The notes under the pieces were generated by a model, which ran no database searches, was not told where the DNA came from, and worked only from the letters and a program-made list of their open reading frames with translations. DNA of 64,000 bases, taken from Pedobacter sp. PF22-3 (GTDB taxonomy: Bacteria; Bacteroidota; Bacteroidia; Sphingobacteriales; Sphingobacteriaceae). The stretch covers positions 1-64,000 of the forward strand of contig NZ_JAPIVP010000011.1 in assembly GCF_026239555.1 (NCBI RefSeq), read 5' to 3'. How positions within the stretch are numbered: the first letter of the stretch is position 1; every line of letters starts with the position of its first letter. Position numbers and translations under genes: made by a program. This document shows, one piece after another, positions 1 through 9,409 of the stretch.

Positions 1-120
1 GACGTAAGTAAACGCCAATGAACTAAAAATGAACTCTTCCAGCAGTAGTAGGCAGGGCAGACAGCAGGCATAGGCAAGCTGCCTGCTTTATGGCAACATA
101 ACCATAAATACCCTAAATGT

Positions 121-278
121 TTACCTTAAAACAACCCATTGTTTACCTTTTAGGTAACCAATAGGTAACTAATGGGTAAAGAATAGGTAACCAATAGGTA
201 AAGAATAGGTAACCAAAGGGTAACCCAGGGGTAAGCTTGGTACCAGCAAAGGGTAAACAACAGGTAAAGCGGGGGTAA
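121..278. repeat. 11-bp phased GGTAA repeat array
   Basis: The pentamer GGTAA starts at 153, 164, 175, 186, 197, 208, 219, 230, 252, 263 and 274, which is an exact 11-bp register; only the register at 241 is degenerate. The reverse-oriented pentamer TTACC starts at 121 and 143, again 22 bp apart, with a degenerate copy at 132. The best-conserved unit is close to AATAGGTAACC. Eleven is not a multiple of three, so the array is not coding. A spacing of about one helical turn would put every copy on one face of the DNA, as expected for cooperative binding of a protein. It lies about 140 bp upstream of the small LuxR-type gene. Function is inferred only. Confidence 0.8.
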
Positions 279-414
279 ACAAAACCGGCCTTTTTATTCA
301 CAAAATCTGGTTACCCATCAGGGTTGCTGATCCGGCAAGTTGAAAACTTAACGGGTACATCGAAGATACCTGTAGCAGCAATGCCATCGATGTAACGAAT
401 GTTGCCCCGACCCA

Positions 415-1029
415 ATGCGCACTTTAAGTGATCAAAGACTGTATCAAAAGTACAATCTACCAGTTAGGGCGGCATTTTATTCCGTTTTTCCGTCATCCGA
501 TGGCTATCGAATCCCGCGCAGGCGCTATCGTGTGGACACATCGCTGTTAGCCTTAATTATGAACCAGCATAGAAATGCCTTCCATATTCATTGGCGTTTT
601 GAACGCATAGCAAATCATATTTTAATTTCCTACGGTAATAATGGTTCCGGAACTAGTGATGACCAAACCGTATTTGATAGTCTAGATACTACCAAAAAGA
701 GGCTTGAGTCAATCAATGGAAAGATGGATTATAGCCCGGTTTTCAATGAGATCAGAATCCAGTTACCAGCCAAAACGGATTATCAGCGACAAAATACCAG
801 TAAAGTCCCAGATTATGGCTCTGAGTTCAGCGTATTCGATATTACCATAGTAGAACTTCTATCACAGGGGGTTCCACAAAAACATATTCCCGAAATTTTG
901 CACTCCAAAAATTTACGCCCGTCAGGTTTAAGCAGCGTTGAAAAAAGACTGAATTTCATCAGAGAAAAATATTCGTTGAATAGCACTTCAGAAATTGTGG
1001 CCTTTTTTAAAGACCATCGGTTAATCTAA
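415..1029 (+). CDS. HATPase-like remnant fused to LuxR-type HTH
   Basis: The product is a 204-residue protein. Residues about 55-120 resemble the end of a histidine-kinase ATPase domain: a short NNGSG stretch, then KKRLESINGK, then a beta strand ending in IRIQLPAK. The kinase phosphoacceptor part and the full N and G boxes are absent, so ATP binding is doubtful. Residues about 140-204 look like a LuxR/GerE-type helix-turn-helix (VELLSQGVPQKHIPEIL, then SSVEKRLNFIREKY). Similar fusions occur in Bacteroidota next to mobile elements. The ATG at 415 is the first in frame, but the first 40 residues look poorly conserved and the true start could lie downstream. It may be an autoregulator acting on the upstream repeat array, which is inference. 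Confidence 0.6.
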   Translation: MRTLSDQRLYQKYNLPVRAAFYSVFPSSDGYRIPRRRYRVDTSLLALIMNQHRNAFHIHWRFERIANHILISYGNNGSGTSDDQTVFDSLDTTKKRLESINGKMDYSPVFNEIRIQLPAKTDYQRQNTSKVPDYGSEFSVFDITIVELLSQGVPQKHIPEILHSKNLRPSGLSSVEKRLNFIREKYSLNSTSEIVAFFKDHRLI

Positions 1030-1108
1030 CAAGCCTAATTAGCATGCCGTATCATGGTCATTTAGAGATCGCCGCACCAGCATCTTAAAGTAGAGAAACT
1101 CCAAACCT

Positions 1109-2329
1109 TCAGGACTGGTCACCGTGATCATCATCCATCCGATCTTGTTCAACCAAAGATCTGATCACCATTTTATCCCATGCCAAGTCATACAGCCAGA
1201 AAACTAACTCTTTTTTACTTTCAGTAAAACACACCTGAACAAAATATCCTCCGTAAATGCCAATTTGAACAGCAGACAGTTCATAATGTTCCCTCCAGTA
1301 CAACGCCTTTGGATCATAATCCAGTTTTCCACGCCGGTGTTCCAGTAGTGTAGGCCGCTTTGCTCCCTGCCTGATCTCTTCAATTGCAATCATGACCAAA
1401 GGGGTACAGGCCAATATCGAATGCTCGGCAGCCACACCGATCGACATTACAGTTCCTTGTTTGATCTCCATCGGCGCATGGTTAGGCACGGCCCTCCAGA
1501 TCGGAATTGTAAGGTAAACGCCATCTATAAGGTATAATGCCATGGATAGATGCTCATCGGGAATGCCCCAGTTCAAGGGCTTTCCCAGACGGGATTTAAC
1601 CTGGGCAAAGGTATCTCCGATTTTAACCCCGTAAATTTCATCCTCATACTGCACTCCCGCATTGCTATGATTGGCCAATACTCCATCAACCCTGTTCCAG
1701 TGCCTGTTATAATAAACCTCCAGCCCATGGCTCCAATATTGTTCCTGAATACCAACTGAGCTTTGGGACGGCCCCAGAACCTTCTTTACCTTTTGTCTCG
1801 ACCAACCCAGCGAAAAGATATCGGCAACAACATCTGCTGTCTTTGAAGGTTTAGGCACCATGAAATCAGGCTTTTTTCCCAGTATAGGCTTTATAATTTC
1901 TGGTTCATCAAAAACCGTCCTCAAAAGTGCTATATACCGCTCCTCAAAAGTGGTATCATCAGAAAAATCAATGTATAGATAGGAACTCAGCAGCATCGGG
2001 ATACAATCCTGATACCTGTCTCCGCGTAAAATCGGTATAAATTTAGTATCTGTTAACGACCGTGAGAGAATAGAGGCCAAAATCTGGTACTCATAGCCTA
2101 TTCCCCCGCGGCGATCCTCAGCCTTACTTTTATATCCCTCTGACATCACCAGGATAACTTTATCGGCGTGTTCAATCTGTTCCATAAAATGCAGATTATT
2201 TGCGCCCGGTTTGAGGTCATACCTGTCAAAATACAAATCTACACCGTCCGCAACCAAACGGTTTGCCAGTCGCAAAACCCAATCCTTATGCGGTTCATTG
2301 TCCCAGCTATAATGCAAAAATATCTTCAA
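1109..2329 (-). CDS. SEFIR (TIR-like) domain defence protein
   Basis: This 406-residue protein opens directly with a SEFIR domain (residues 1 to about 140): KIFLHYSWD, a DLYFDRYDLKPG stretch, then ADKVILVMSEGY and GIGYEYQIL. The Glu in the last motif (about residue 80) sits where TIR-family NADases carry their catalytic Glu. Standalone bacterial SEFIR proteins are known anti-phage effectors thought to deplete NAD. The remaining 260 residues are not recognised and may sense infection. The start is a TTG at 2329: no ATG is in frame upstream before a stop, and the domain begins at the first codons. It is the last gene of a leftward block with a nuclease-like gene and a KAP NTPase, separated from its neighbour by about 260 bp. 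Confidence 0.8.
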   Translation of the reverse strand: MKIFLHYSWDNEPHKDWVLRLANRLVADGVDLYFDRYDLKPGANNLHFMEQIEHADKVILVMSEGYKSKAEDRRGGIGYEYQILASILSRSLTDTKFIPILRGDRYQDCIPMLLSSYLYIDFSDDTTFEERYIALLRTVFDEPEIIKPILGKKPDFMVPKPSKTADVVADIFSLGWSRQKVKKVLGPSQSSVGIQEQYWSHGLEVYYNRHWNRVDGVLANHSNAGVQYEDEIYGVKIGDTFAQVKSRLGKPLNWGIPDEHLSMALYLIDGVYLTIPIWRAVPNHAPMEIKQGTVMSIGVAAEHSILACTPLVMIAIEEIRQGAKRPTLLEHRRGKLDYDPKALYWREHYELSAVQIGIYGGYFVQVCFTESKKELVFWLYDLAWDKMVIRSLVEQDRMDDDHGDQS

Positions 2330-2588
2330 ATGGTCTTTATTTAAAGTGTTTTAAATAGTATCTAATTTAAATTTAATAAAGCAAGGTAATCAAAACTTAT
2401 AAGTTCGAAGCTCGTTTATTAGTTTGTGAAAATTGAAACCTTCGGCAATGGTAAAATGCGAAAAGTGATCTTGTATTACAGTGTTATGATACATTTTATT
2501 GCCTGTTTCTTCCCCACTAAATACCTCTTACTGCCGATATCTACAACAATATCCTACACCAAATCCGCTGACTGCCGCATTATTTGCT

Positions 2589-3869
2589 TCAACCGAAATT
2601 AAATCGTGGCTCATAATATAAAACACCCACTGTAGAAGATAATAAATTTTTGATCTCGTCTTTAGTTATGAGTCCTACCCAGAAATCTAGGTATATGTTA
2701 AGTAAGTCCAGAGTGAGCATCAGGCAATGGTCTCTTTTGGTACTGAAGCTTAACAGGTCCGCTGGAAATGCTTTTTCCTTTCTATCTTTTGGTGCGAGAT
2801 CTTTATAGGCATTTACAATCAAAATTCCTTTGGCAACTATATTGTTATCTATTCCATAATTGCTCACCCATTTTTCAAGCTGCATGCCATTAGCCGTTGA
2901 AGCAGACTTGGTTAATCCCTTAATCTCTACTACCGCTGTAAAGTCATCTTCAAGGATATTAAGGTCATCGTTATTACCATCGGGTACAACAACCTTAAAT
3001 CCGAAATTCCGAAATACGTCTTCTACAACCTGCTCCAAGGCATTATCACCTGCGAATAACAAGCGCTTGATTTCTGAAAATTTCTCTAGCTGCTTTTCGT
3101 TTTCAATAATTTTTGATTCAAGTTCCGCTTTCTCTTTTTCAAGCTCTTTCTTAATAACCACATACTGTTGCTCATTACCGATAAGATACTTTTCTGCCCA
3201 GGCAGGTACTTTTAAAGCTGAGCTGTCCTTACTGGCTTTATCATACAACTGCTGAATATCACTTAAGAAATCACGTGTCGTAATATGGTCAAAAGACGGC
3301 TGATACATTGCTTCCGGTAATCCGTATATCCATCCCTTCCCAACTTTGAACTTAAAACCTGCATACCCATTCCCTCTTTTAGGTTTAAAGATCGGTGTAC
3401 CAGCAACTTTGTTCCACAAAAACTGGTATTTAAACCAGAAATGACTATGAAGCGCTTCAAACTCATGGAGCGGGGCAAATTCTTTCCCGACCTTGTGCTG
3501 GAGATCAAAATCATTCGCATCCAACATCATGAGCGAAAACTCATTTTCATTGCTCATCTGGAAACCTTCCATTGGTTCTACCAGATTAATTGATGGTATC
3601 TCGTCCACAAATAGTAGCACCAAACCGCCGTGGTTGAAGAACATGCTCAACTCTGCTTTGGTCCATTCCAGCAAAGCGTCGAGTTCCAGCTGTCTCGGGC
3701 GATGTACCAATTTTAGCAGATCACCCAGTTCTCGGCTCAACTTGGATACCTTCACCAGCAGAACCTCGAAATCCGAAAAATTCTGGTTACTGAAATAATC
3801 GATTTTTTCTACCTGAAAAGTATCGACAACATCTCCTATCTGACCTATTTTAATTTTTATATCCGACAT
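2589..3869 (-). CDS. Protein with coiled coil and PD-(D/E)XK-like C-terminus
   Basis: The family is not recognised by name. From the ATG at 3869 it is 426 residues. The N-terminal half is globular with no clear motif. A charged coiled coil follows (about residues 230-275, rich in Lys and Glu). The C-terminal part reads GDNALEQVVEDVFRNFGF, then an Asp-rich loop, then FTAVVEIKG. An early Glu, a later Asp and a final E-x-K are the layout of PD-(D/E)XK nucleases. A TTG at 3926 would add 19 residues, but those overlap the inverted repeat upstream, so ATG is preferred. It sits between the KAP NTPase and SEFIR genes and may be a nuclease in the same defence unit. Nuclease assignment is from motif only. 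Confidence 0.6.
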   Translation of the reverse strand: MSDIKIKIGQIGDVVDTFQVEKIDYFSNQNFSDFEVLLVKVSKLSRELGDLLKLVHRPRQLELDALLEWTKAELSMFFNHGGLVLLFVDEIPSINLVEPMEGFQMSNENEFSLMMLDANDFDLQHKVGKEFAPLHEFEALHSHFWFKYQFLWNKVAGTPIFKPKRGNGYAGFKFKVGKGWIYGLPEAMYQPSFDHITTRDFLSDIQQLYDKASKDSSALKVPAWAEKYLIGNEQQYVVIKKELEKEKAELESKIIENEKQLEKFSEIKRLLFAGDNALEQVVEDVFRNFGFKVVVPDGNNDDLNILEDDFTAVVEIKGLTKSASTANGMQLEKWVSNYGIDNNIVAKGILIVNAYKDLAPKDRKEKAFPADLLSFSTKRDHCLMLTLDLLNIYLDFWVGLITKDEIKNLLSSTVGVLYYEPRFNFG

Positions 3870-3927
3870 GCCTAATGAGCTATTAATTAGATCTGTCAAT
3901 CTAGCAAATTTTACCCAACCTAGCAAT

Positions 3928-3967
3928 ATTACCCATTTGAAATAAAAATCTGGTTAACATGGGTAAT
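3928..3967. promoter_or_regulatory. Inverted repeat ATTACCCAT / ATGGGTAAT
   Basis: Two perfect 9-bp arms (3928-3936 and 3959-3967) are separated by 22 bp, in the gap between the KAP gene and the next leftward gene. A further TTACCC lies at about 3911. The arms contain GGGTAA/TTACCC, close to the core of the phased array at 121-278. In addition AAATCTGGTTA occurs both here (about 3945) and at about 305. It may be an operator for the nuclease-like gene, possibly read by the same protein as the array. This is inference. Confidence 0.4.
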
Positions 3968-4029
3968 TCTAAATTATAATCGATTCTCGGATCGCCAATA
4001 TACAATATTTCATACTGGGCATACTGACA

Positions 4030-6549
4030 TTATTCTTTATCACCATCCTCCTTTTTGAGCTCCGATTGGAACTCCATTTCTACATACTCCTTATAATCAA
4101 CCGCACTCAGTTTACCCAAAAGTTCGAGATATTCCTGTTTGATCTTCGCATCAAGAAAAGGATTTCCTGCAACTATCGCGGCCAATTCTAATGGATTTTC
4201 AAACATATCCAATACCTGGGTATAGATAGAAACCATGCCCTTTTCACGGATATCTCGATGGATACTAAACTTTAAAAATTCCTTAGAATCTTTACTGGTA
4301 ATATATTCTTTCATTTTTTCCACCAGAGCAGGCTCGAATCTCCATCCTTTAGTGCGCCCTACCAGCGAATCATAATTGAAATATTCCCTTGCCCCATAAA
4401 AAATCCATAATACATCGTCATTAAGTCCATGACTGCTTTCTGCATAATTTCTAAAATAGGATAGCTGATGGGTAGCCAGTTCATCAGCCGAAAGTACAAA
4501 GCCCCCCTTTTCTTTTAAATGAAAGATCAATTCATTCTCAAATAGGTAAGGCGCTATAGCGGCAGAAAATAAACTATTAATAAATTCTTTATAACGGGTT
4601 GGATGCTCCTTATAAAATTTATCAATGATTGAATTATTGTAATTAAATATCTTACTAATCAATGATTCATAGTTGAACCTAAACATACCTTCCTTTTCGA
4701 CAAAAGTCCGTCCAAAGACAAATATCCAGCGGATCACCTGTTCAAACTCCATTCTATTTTTAAAACTCTCCTCCTGCAGCAACCTTGTCATCAACTGCTT
4801 ATGCAGATTATGGCTCGCGCAGTACTGCATAAAAGCAACCATATCCCCGGGGCTTTTGGCCGCCTGATATTCATTATCCGAAAGATCAGTTTGCGAGAGG
4901 CGGTAGCGGAAGTAAATCTCAAAATAAAGTGGATAAGCAATCGAATTTTTCGCCTCTGGCCGGTTGTATCTATTTCCATTGAACAGGGCTTGAAAAAGCG
5001 CATCCACCAGCTCAATATCGTCAGCGGAAAACTTACCCATTCCCTGCAGATATTCCCGGAATACTGTTATTCCTTCTGTACGATCTTTAAAACTTTTCTC
5101 CTTCGCCATACGTGGCGAGAAATGTTGCTGATGGCTGGCCATAAGGGGCTGCTCATATAAAAACCGGTCATGATGGGTATAGATCAAATCATATATGTCT
5201 GTGAAACGGAACTTGATCAGTTCCAAAAGCAAAAGGCATTGAAAATCGACCTCTTTTCCTATTAATTGGTAGGCAATTTTAAAGGTATTCAGGAATCTGA
5301 CCACATCCCTGCCCTGGCGAAGTACTTGGCCATAAGCACGGCCATAGATATCTTTAAAACCGAAGGGGATCATCTCTTTTTCAAACACAGCATAATGTTC
5401 TTCACTAAGTATCACTTTAAGTTCGTTGCTGAGTGATGAAAGAAGATTATCAGCTTCACGTTTTGGAAGCAGGATTTCCAGCTGGAAAATCTTATCCAGG
5501 TAATCCCCTGCCGAATTATTAAGCGAATCAATAGCACCCTGAACATATCCCTTATCATAGCCAACCAAATACACCACATTAGAAAAACTGGCAGTATTGC
5601 GGATCAACCTGAGCACCTCAATAATTTCTGCGGGATAAAGCCTGTCCAGATCATCAATAGTTACCACCACTTTTCTACCTGTTGCGCCCAGCATTTTATT
5701 GATCTGCTGGTATTCACCGGAACTCTGAACCCCTCCTTGTTTCCTAAAAAATCCCAGCCAGTTCAGCAGTGAAAGTGATCTGGTATCAAAACCGGCAAGC
5801 CTGCGTCCGTAACTGTAGATCAGCGAGGATATTTTCAGGTCCACCTCAGCTATCCTTGAAGCAAGCAGATCAAATAACTCCTTACGGATCATCTGGGGGT
5901 CTGAAGCACGCCATGGATCAAAAACCACTTGAATCACATCCTTCCTTTTAAGTTCGAGGTTAATAAGGTTCAAAAAAGAAGTTTTCCCACTACCATAGGC
6001 ACCTAAAATCCCAATAGCAAAAGATTTTGTGTTTTTGGTCTCTAAAACCAGTTTTGCAATCGCAGCAGCTGCCTCCTTACGATGAAAATGATCCTGCTCT
6101 GCAGTAACGACGGCATTATCCTCAATAAAACCTGTTGATAAAGACTCACCTTCCAACTTACTCGACTCCTTAAAAAACAGAGAATTCATTAAAACCGTAA
6201 GGATGACAAAGCCGAATAGCAAATCAAAATAACCCAATTCCTGCAAAATCACTAACGACTTGAATTTCCAGAAAGAATTATACTTTTCCAGTAGATAAAA
6301 TACGACGATAAATAGGAAAGCCTGGAGTAGAAATTCACTGCTTACCCGCTTCGCAGTCCAAAACCCTGCTATAGCTAATACCCCGATCAATAAAAGATCC
6401 TGATAAAAATTACTTTCAAAATGAGAAAATATAGGAGTTACCAATATCGCATCTAGCAGATTGGATACCGGAAGCCTAAAAAAAAGTAGAATCAGGAGAA
6501 AAATGGCCACTGCAAGTGACGGAAAAGCATTGAATTTTAATTTAAGCAT
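4030..6549 (-). CDS. KAP family P-loop NTPase, membrane anchored
   Basis: The protein has 839 residues. Four hydrophobic segments lie at about residues 12-36, 50-68, 73-88 and 107-126, as in KAP NTPases that have transmembrane helices near the nucleotide-binding site. Walker A is GAYGSGKTS at 183-191 and Walker B is VVVTIDDLDRLYP at 294-306; the DDLDR run is diagnostic of the family. The C-terminal 450 residues are helical and unassigned. KAP NTPases are STAND-like ATPases found in many anti-phage loci, where they are thought to sense invasion at the membrane. It is the first gene of the leftward block with the PD-(D/E)XK-like and SEFIR genes. ATG start at 6549. Defence role is inferred from family and neighbours. 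Confidence 0.85.
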   Translation of the reverse strand: MLKLKFNAFPSLAVAIFLLILLFFRLPVSNLLDAILVTPIFSHFESNFYQDLLLIGVLAIAGFWTAKRVSSEFLLQAFLFIVVFYLLEKYNSFWKFKSLVILQELGYFDLLFGFVILTVLMNSLFFKESSKLEGESLSTGFIEDNAVVTAEQDHFHRKEAAAAIAKLVLETKNTKSFAIGILGAYGSGKTSFLNLINLELKRKDVIQVVFDPWRASDPQMIRKELFDLLASRIAEVDLKISSLIYSYGRRLAGFDTRSLSLLNWLGFFRKQGGVQSSGEYQQINKMLGATGRKVVVTIDDLDRLYPAEIIEVLRLIRNTASFSNVVYLVGYDKGYVQGAIDSLNNSAGDYLDKIFQLEILLPKREADNLLSSLSNELKVILSEEHYAVFEKEMIPFGFKDIYGRAYGQVLRQGRDVVRFLNTFKIAYQLIGKEVDFQCLLLLELIKFRFTDIYDLIYTHHDRFLYEQPLMASHQQHFSPRMAKEKSFKDRTEGITVFREYLQGMGKFSADDIELVDALFQALFNGNRYNRPEAKNSIAYPLYFEIYFRYRLSQTDLSDNEYQAAKSPGDMVAFMQYCASHNLHKQLMTRLLQEESFKNRMEFEQVIRWIFVFGRTFVEKEGMFRFNYESLISKIFNYNNSIIDKFYKEHPTRYKEFINSLFSAAIAPYLFENELIFHLKEKGGFVLSADELATHQLSYFRNYAESSHGLNDDVLWIFYGAREYFNYDSLVGRTKGWRFEPALVEKMKEYITSKDSKEFLKFSIHRDIREKGMVSIYTQVLDMFENPLELAAIVAGNPFLDAKIKQEYLELLGKLSAVDYKEYVEMEFQSELKKEDGDKE

Positions 6550-7415
6550 TGAGCGTTTTATCAGGTAAATAATTTTATAAATAAGCTGGGTATAGAAAAG
6601 AAAATAGAAGATAAAAATATTCTATAAAAACCACTATACAAAATAACCAGCAATGACATATCAATCAATATCCCTTCGGATAAAGGTCCTTTCAAAAGAA
6701 AGCCATAACGCACTAATTACGTTTAACAATTTCAATAAAAACAATCACAACTAAATAATTAAAGAATACTCAAAATGAGTACGGAATAAACAATAGGTTC
6801 ACTGTTACTCAAAAGATATACTTATCCCGAATTTCGCTACCTGATATACAATTAGCCAAAGACATGTCCCCCCGTAAAACAGGCAAAGCTGTAACGCCTG
6901 TCAAAGTTCGGCTATTTGATTCGTCTTGAATTACGGTTTTCCATACTTATAGTTGGCCAACAAAAAAGCACAGTTACAACACACCGTTTCCGACCCTACA
7001 CAATGAATAATCTTTCTAGAAAAATTGTAAAAGTAGATTAAATGTGGGCTAACTTTATCTTGTACCAAATAATTCTAAAATTAATCACATTTAACAGATT
7101 GGGAAAAATCAAATTAAGAACCTAGAAAGTTACCTGATAAGTTTTTGGAAACTATACAGACCTGCAATAAATTAAACTTTGCTAATCTAACATTCGAGCG
7201 GTGTTTTTCAATACATTCAATTACAGAAAAATTATATTAGTTATCATAAGTATCCGTGAATCAGCAGACACAAACCTGAGAAAAGATCTCTATCAACTTT
7301 TTGGAGGTATTTGCTTGTCATCCGCTTATGCGTTAGATTATCCAAAAGAATCTTAACATTCCGCAACGCTATTAGTCATTGCAATTTTATATCTTTATTT
7401 CCATATATAACGCTC
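6550..7415. other. Long AT-rich gap between divergent gene blocks
   Basis: No convincing gene, RNA or repeat was found here. It separates the leftward KAP gene from the rightward beta-helix-like gene, so it should carry promoters for both, but I could not pick a confident pair of promoter elements. Confidence 0.5.
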
Positions 7416-9266
7416 ATGTTGACTAATGAAAATTACGATCTTGCTGCCGACCTGGCAACTGAAAACAAGGAAATACGGCTTAGCGGAAAGACGATAGGCG
7501 CTATACACTTGAATAGTAATCATTATAAGGCTACATCGCTCTACCTTCAAGATTCTCATTTTATAAAACCCTTTTACTTAAAAAACGTAGACTTAAAAAA
7601 GGGGATGTTCTTTGAGGGCTGCACCTTTCAATACGAAATCGCACTCGAAAATTTAACGTCTTCAGCTACTGAAAGCTCACCAGGTATTGAGACCAAAAAC
7701 ATTCACTTCAAAAACTGTACTTTCGAAGACAGTTTTATAGTAAAAAAATTTGAGGTATCACATAATATCGAATTTGACCATTGCCAGTTCAATGCTATTG
7801 CGGCATTGGAGGGAATTGTATCTGAAAACGGCGGTCTCCAGATTTCATCATCGAATTACAGCGCCGGTCTTTACATTGAGAACTGTATATTAAAAAATGA
7901 CATCAAAGTTCATAAATCTACAGTATTTGAGATAATCGCGATCAGGTCCTGCAAAATGAGGAGTCTTGACCTGAATAAAAAAAATACATTTTCTGGCGGA
8001 TGTCAGATCTACCATTGCGATTTTGAAGAACATATCATGTTACAAGATTCCATTTTCCAGGGAATGGTCAATTTAGTACGATGCAAAACGGTCTCTCAAG
8101 GGCTCTACCTGTTCTCCTCTAACTTTGAAAAAGGCATTTGGGTAGATTATAGGAAAAGGGAAAGTGATAGATCGAAATTGATTACAGAATACCACATCCA
8201 GGGATGTAAGTTTGCTTCAGGCTTTTTCGCCATGGGCAGCCCAGGTGATTATACCGAAAGGTCGATCATTGATAGAATATCATTACACCTAAGCGCGAAT
8301 CTTTCTGGCAACATAAACTTCAACGACCTTGACGTTAATACAATTGACATTCAAGGTTTTAACAACGGCACAAATATTAGCTTTAACAATTTGGCCATAG
8401 GAGAATTGATTATTCGGGATACGATAAACCAGGGCGGACTGATTTTTTCAGGACTTCGCGCAACGAAACGCCAACGGTCAGATCAAAACGATCCCTTACT
8501 TCTTCGAAGCAACTATATTCAAATTGCCAACTCTAATCTTGGCAAAGCACTTTTTTTTCAAGCTGATTTAAGTTCATTTGACATGATTAGGATGCATAAT
8601 GTTCTGCTAACTGAAATCTCATCTTCCAGCGTAGTTTGGTTCCATCCGCATACATTAGAAACCGAGCACATTGCGGAGTTAAAAAATCAGTTGAGGACAA
8701 CGAAACGAAAAGGCGACATCGCGGAAGTTAGTAAAGCCAGACAAATCCTATTTCAAAAACTAGCTGAGATAAGGGAAATATATAGGCAATTAAAATTCTC
8801 AGCCCAAAAACAGGGTGATGTCCCACTGTCGCTTGAATTTCAACGTCATGAAATGCACTATTATAAAAAGTCGGTCGCAGTAAACCGCCCCATAAAATGG
8901 AGTGAGTATCTGATCCTGATTAGTAGTATGAGCAACGATTTCGGGCAAAGCTGGTTAAGGGCATTATTGGGGCTGTTCATATTTTCGATTATAAGTTTTT
9001 TACCAGTAGCATTTTTCAGCACCAAATATCTGGACTATAACCATTTTTTAAATTCTATTGATGATATCCCAGCCAATATACATGCTATCCGCGATAATCT
9101 AAAAATGTGGGCAATACTGGTAAATCCTGCTCACAGAACCAAGGACTTAAGTGAAAACATAGATAAATTTCCTTCAGTATTATATCTTTTTGATCTTTTC
9201 AGCAGGATTGGTATCTCTTATTTCTTATTCCAAATGATCAGCGCATTTCGAAAATTCAGTAAATAA
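7416..9266 (+). CDS. Putative beta-helix repeat protein with C-terminal membrane segments
   Basis: The protein has 616 residues from the ATG at 7416. An upstream TTG at 7311 would add 35 unlikely residues. Residues 15 to about 420 form irregular repeats of about 20-25 residues with alternating hydrophobics (for example FKNCTFEDSF, FDHCQFNAI, IYHCDFEEHI), like a pentapeptide or right-handed beta-helix fold. A charged helical stretch follows (about 430-500), then hydrophobic segments at about 545-565 and near the C-terminus. No catalytic motif is seen. The topology suggests a cytoplasmic helix anchored in the membrane. The next gene, also a membrane protein, follows in the same direction after 143 bp with its own promoter. 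Not recognised; function unknown. Confidence 0.6.
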   Translation: MLTNENYDLAADLATENKEIRLSGKTIGAIHLNSNHYKATSLYLQDSHFIKPFYLKNVDLKKGMFFEGCTFQYEIALENLTSSATESSPGIETKNIHFKNCTFEDSFIVKKFEVSHNIEFDHCQFNAIAALEGIVSENGGLQISSSNYSAGLYIENCILKNDIKVHKSTVFEIIAIRSCKMRSLDLNKKNTFSGGCQIYHCDFEEHIMLQDSIFQGMVNLVRCKTVSQGLYLFSSNFEKGIWVDYRKRESDRSKLITEYHIQGCKFASGFFAMGSPGDYTERSIIDRISLHLSANLSGNINFNDLDVNTIDIQGFNNGTNISFNNLAIGELIIRDTINQGGLIFSGLRATKRQRSDQNDPLLLRSNYIQIANSNLGKALFFQADLSSFDMIRMHNVLLTEISSSSVVWFHPHTLETEHIAELKNQLRTTKRKGDIAEVSKARQILFQKLAEIREIYRQLKFSAQKQGDVPLSLEFQRHEMHYYKKSVAVNRPIKWSEYLILISSMSNDFGQSWLRALLGLFIFSIISFLPVAFFSTKYLDYNHFLNSIDDIPANIHAIRDNLKMWAILVNPAHRTKDLSENIDKFPSVLYLFDLFSRIGISYFLFQMISAFRKFSK

Positions 9267-9350
9267 TAATCGACATTTTACCAGTGCCAAAACAAAAACT
9301 CTTTTTGCGAAACTGAATTCCAACCGTAACCAAAGATTAATGCTGACTAA

Positions 9351-9381
9351 TTTGTGAATTCGCACCTATACTTTATTTTTA
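9351..9381 (+). promoter_or_regulatory. Bacteroidota-type promoter
   Basis: TTTG at 9351-9354, exactly 19 bp, then TATTTTTA at 9374-9381. This matches the Bacteroidota sigma factor consensus TTTG-N19-TAnnTTTG except for the last base. It lies 29 bp before the start codon of the following membrane protein. Confidence 0.55.
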
Positions 9382-9409
9382 CAGTATCAACGACTTTTAA
9401 CGCTCAAAT

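Noticed and set aside
318..456. A leftward open frame of 46 codons ending at about 318 (GNIRYIDGIAATGIFDVPVK) that looks protein-like
   Set aside because: It has no start codon and overlaps the beginning of the HATPase/LuxR-type gene. It could be the end of a lost gene, but no family is recognised.
7311..7415. A longer start (TTG) for the beta-helix-like gene
   Set aside because: The added 35 residues look non-coding and the ATG at 7416 fits better.
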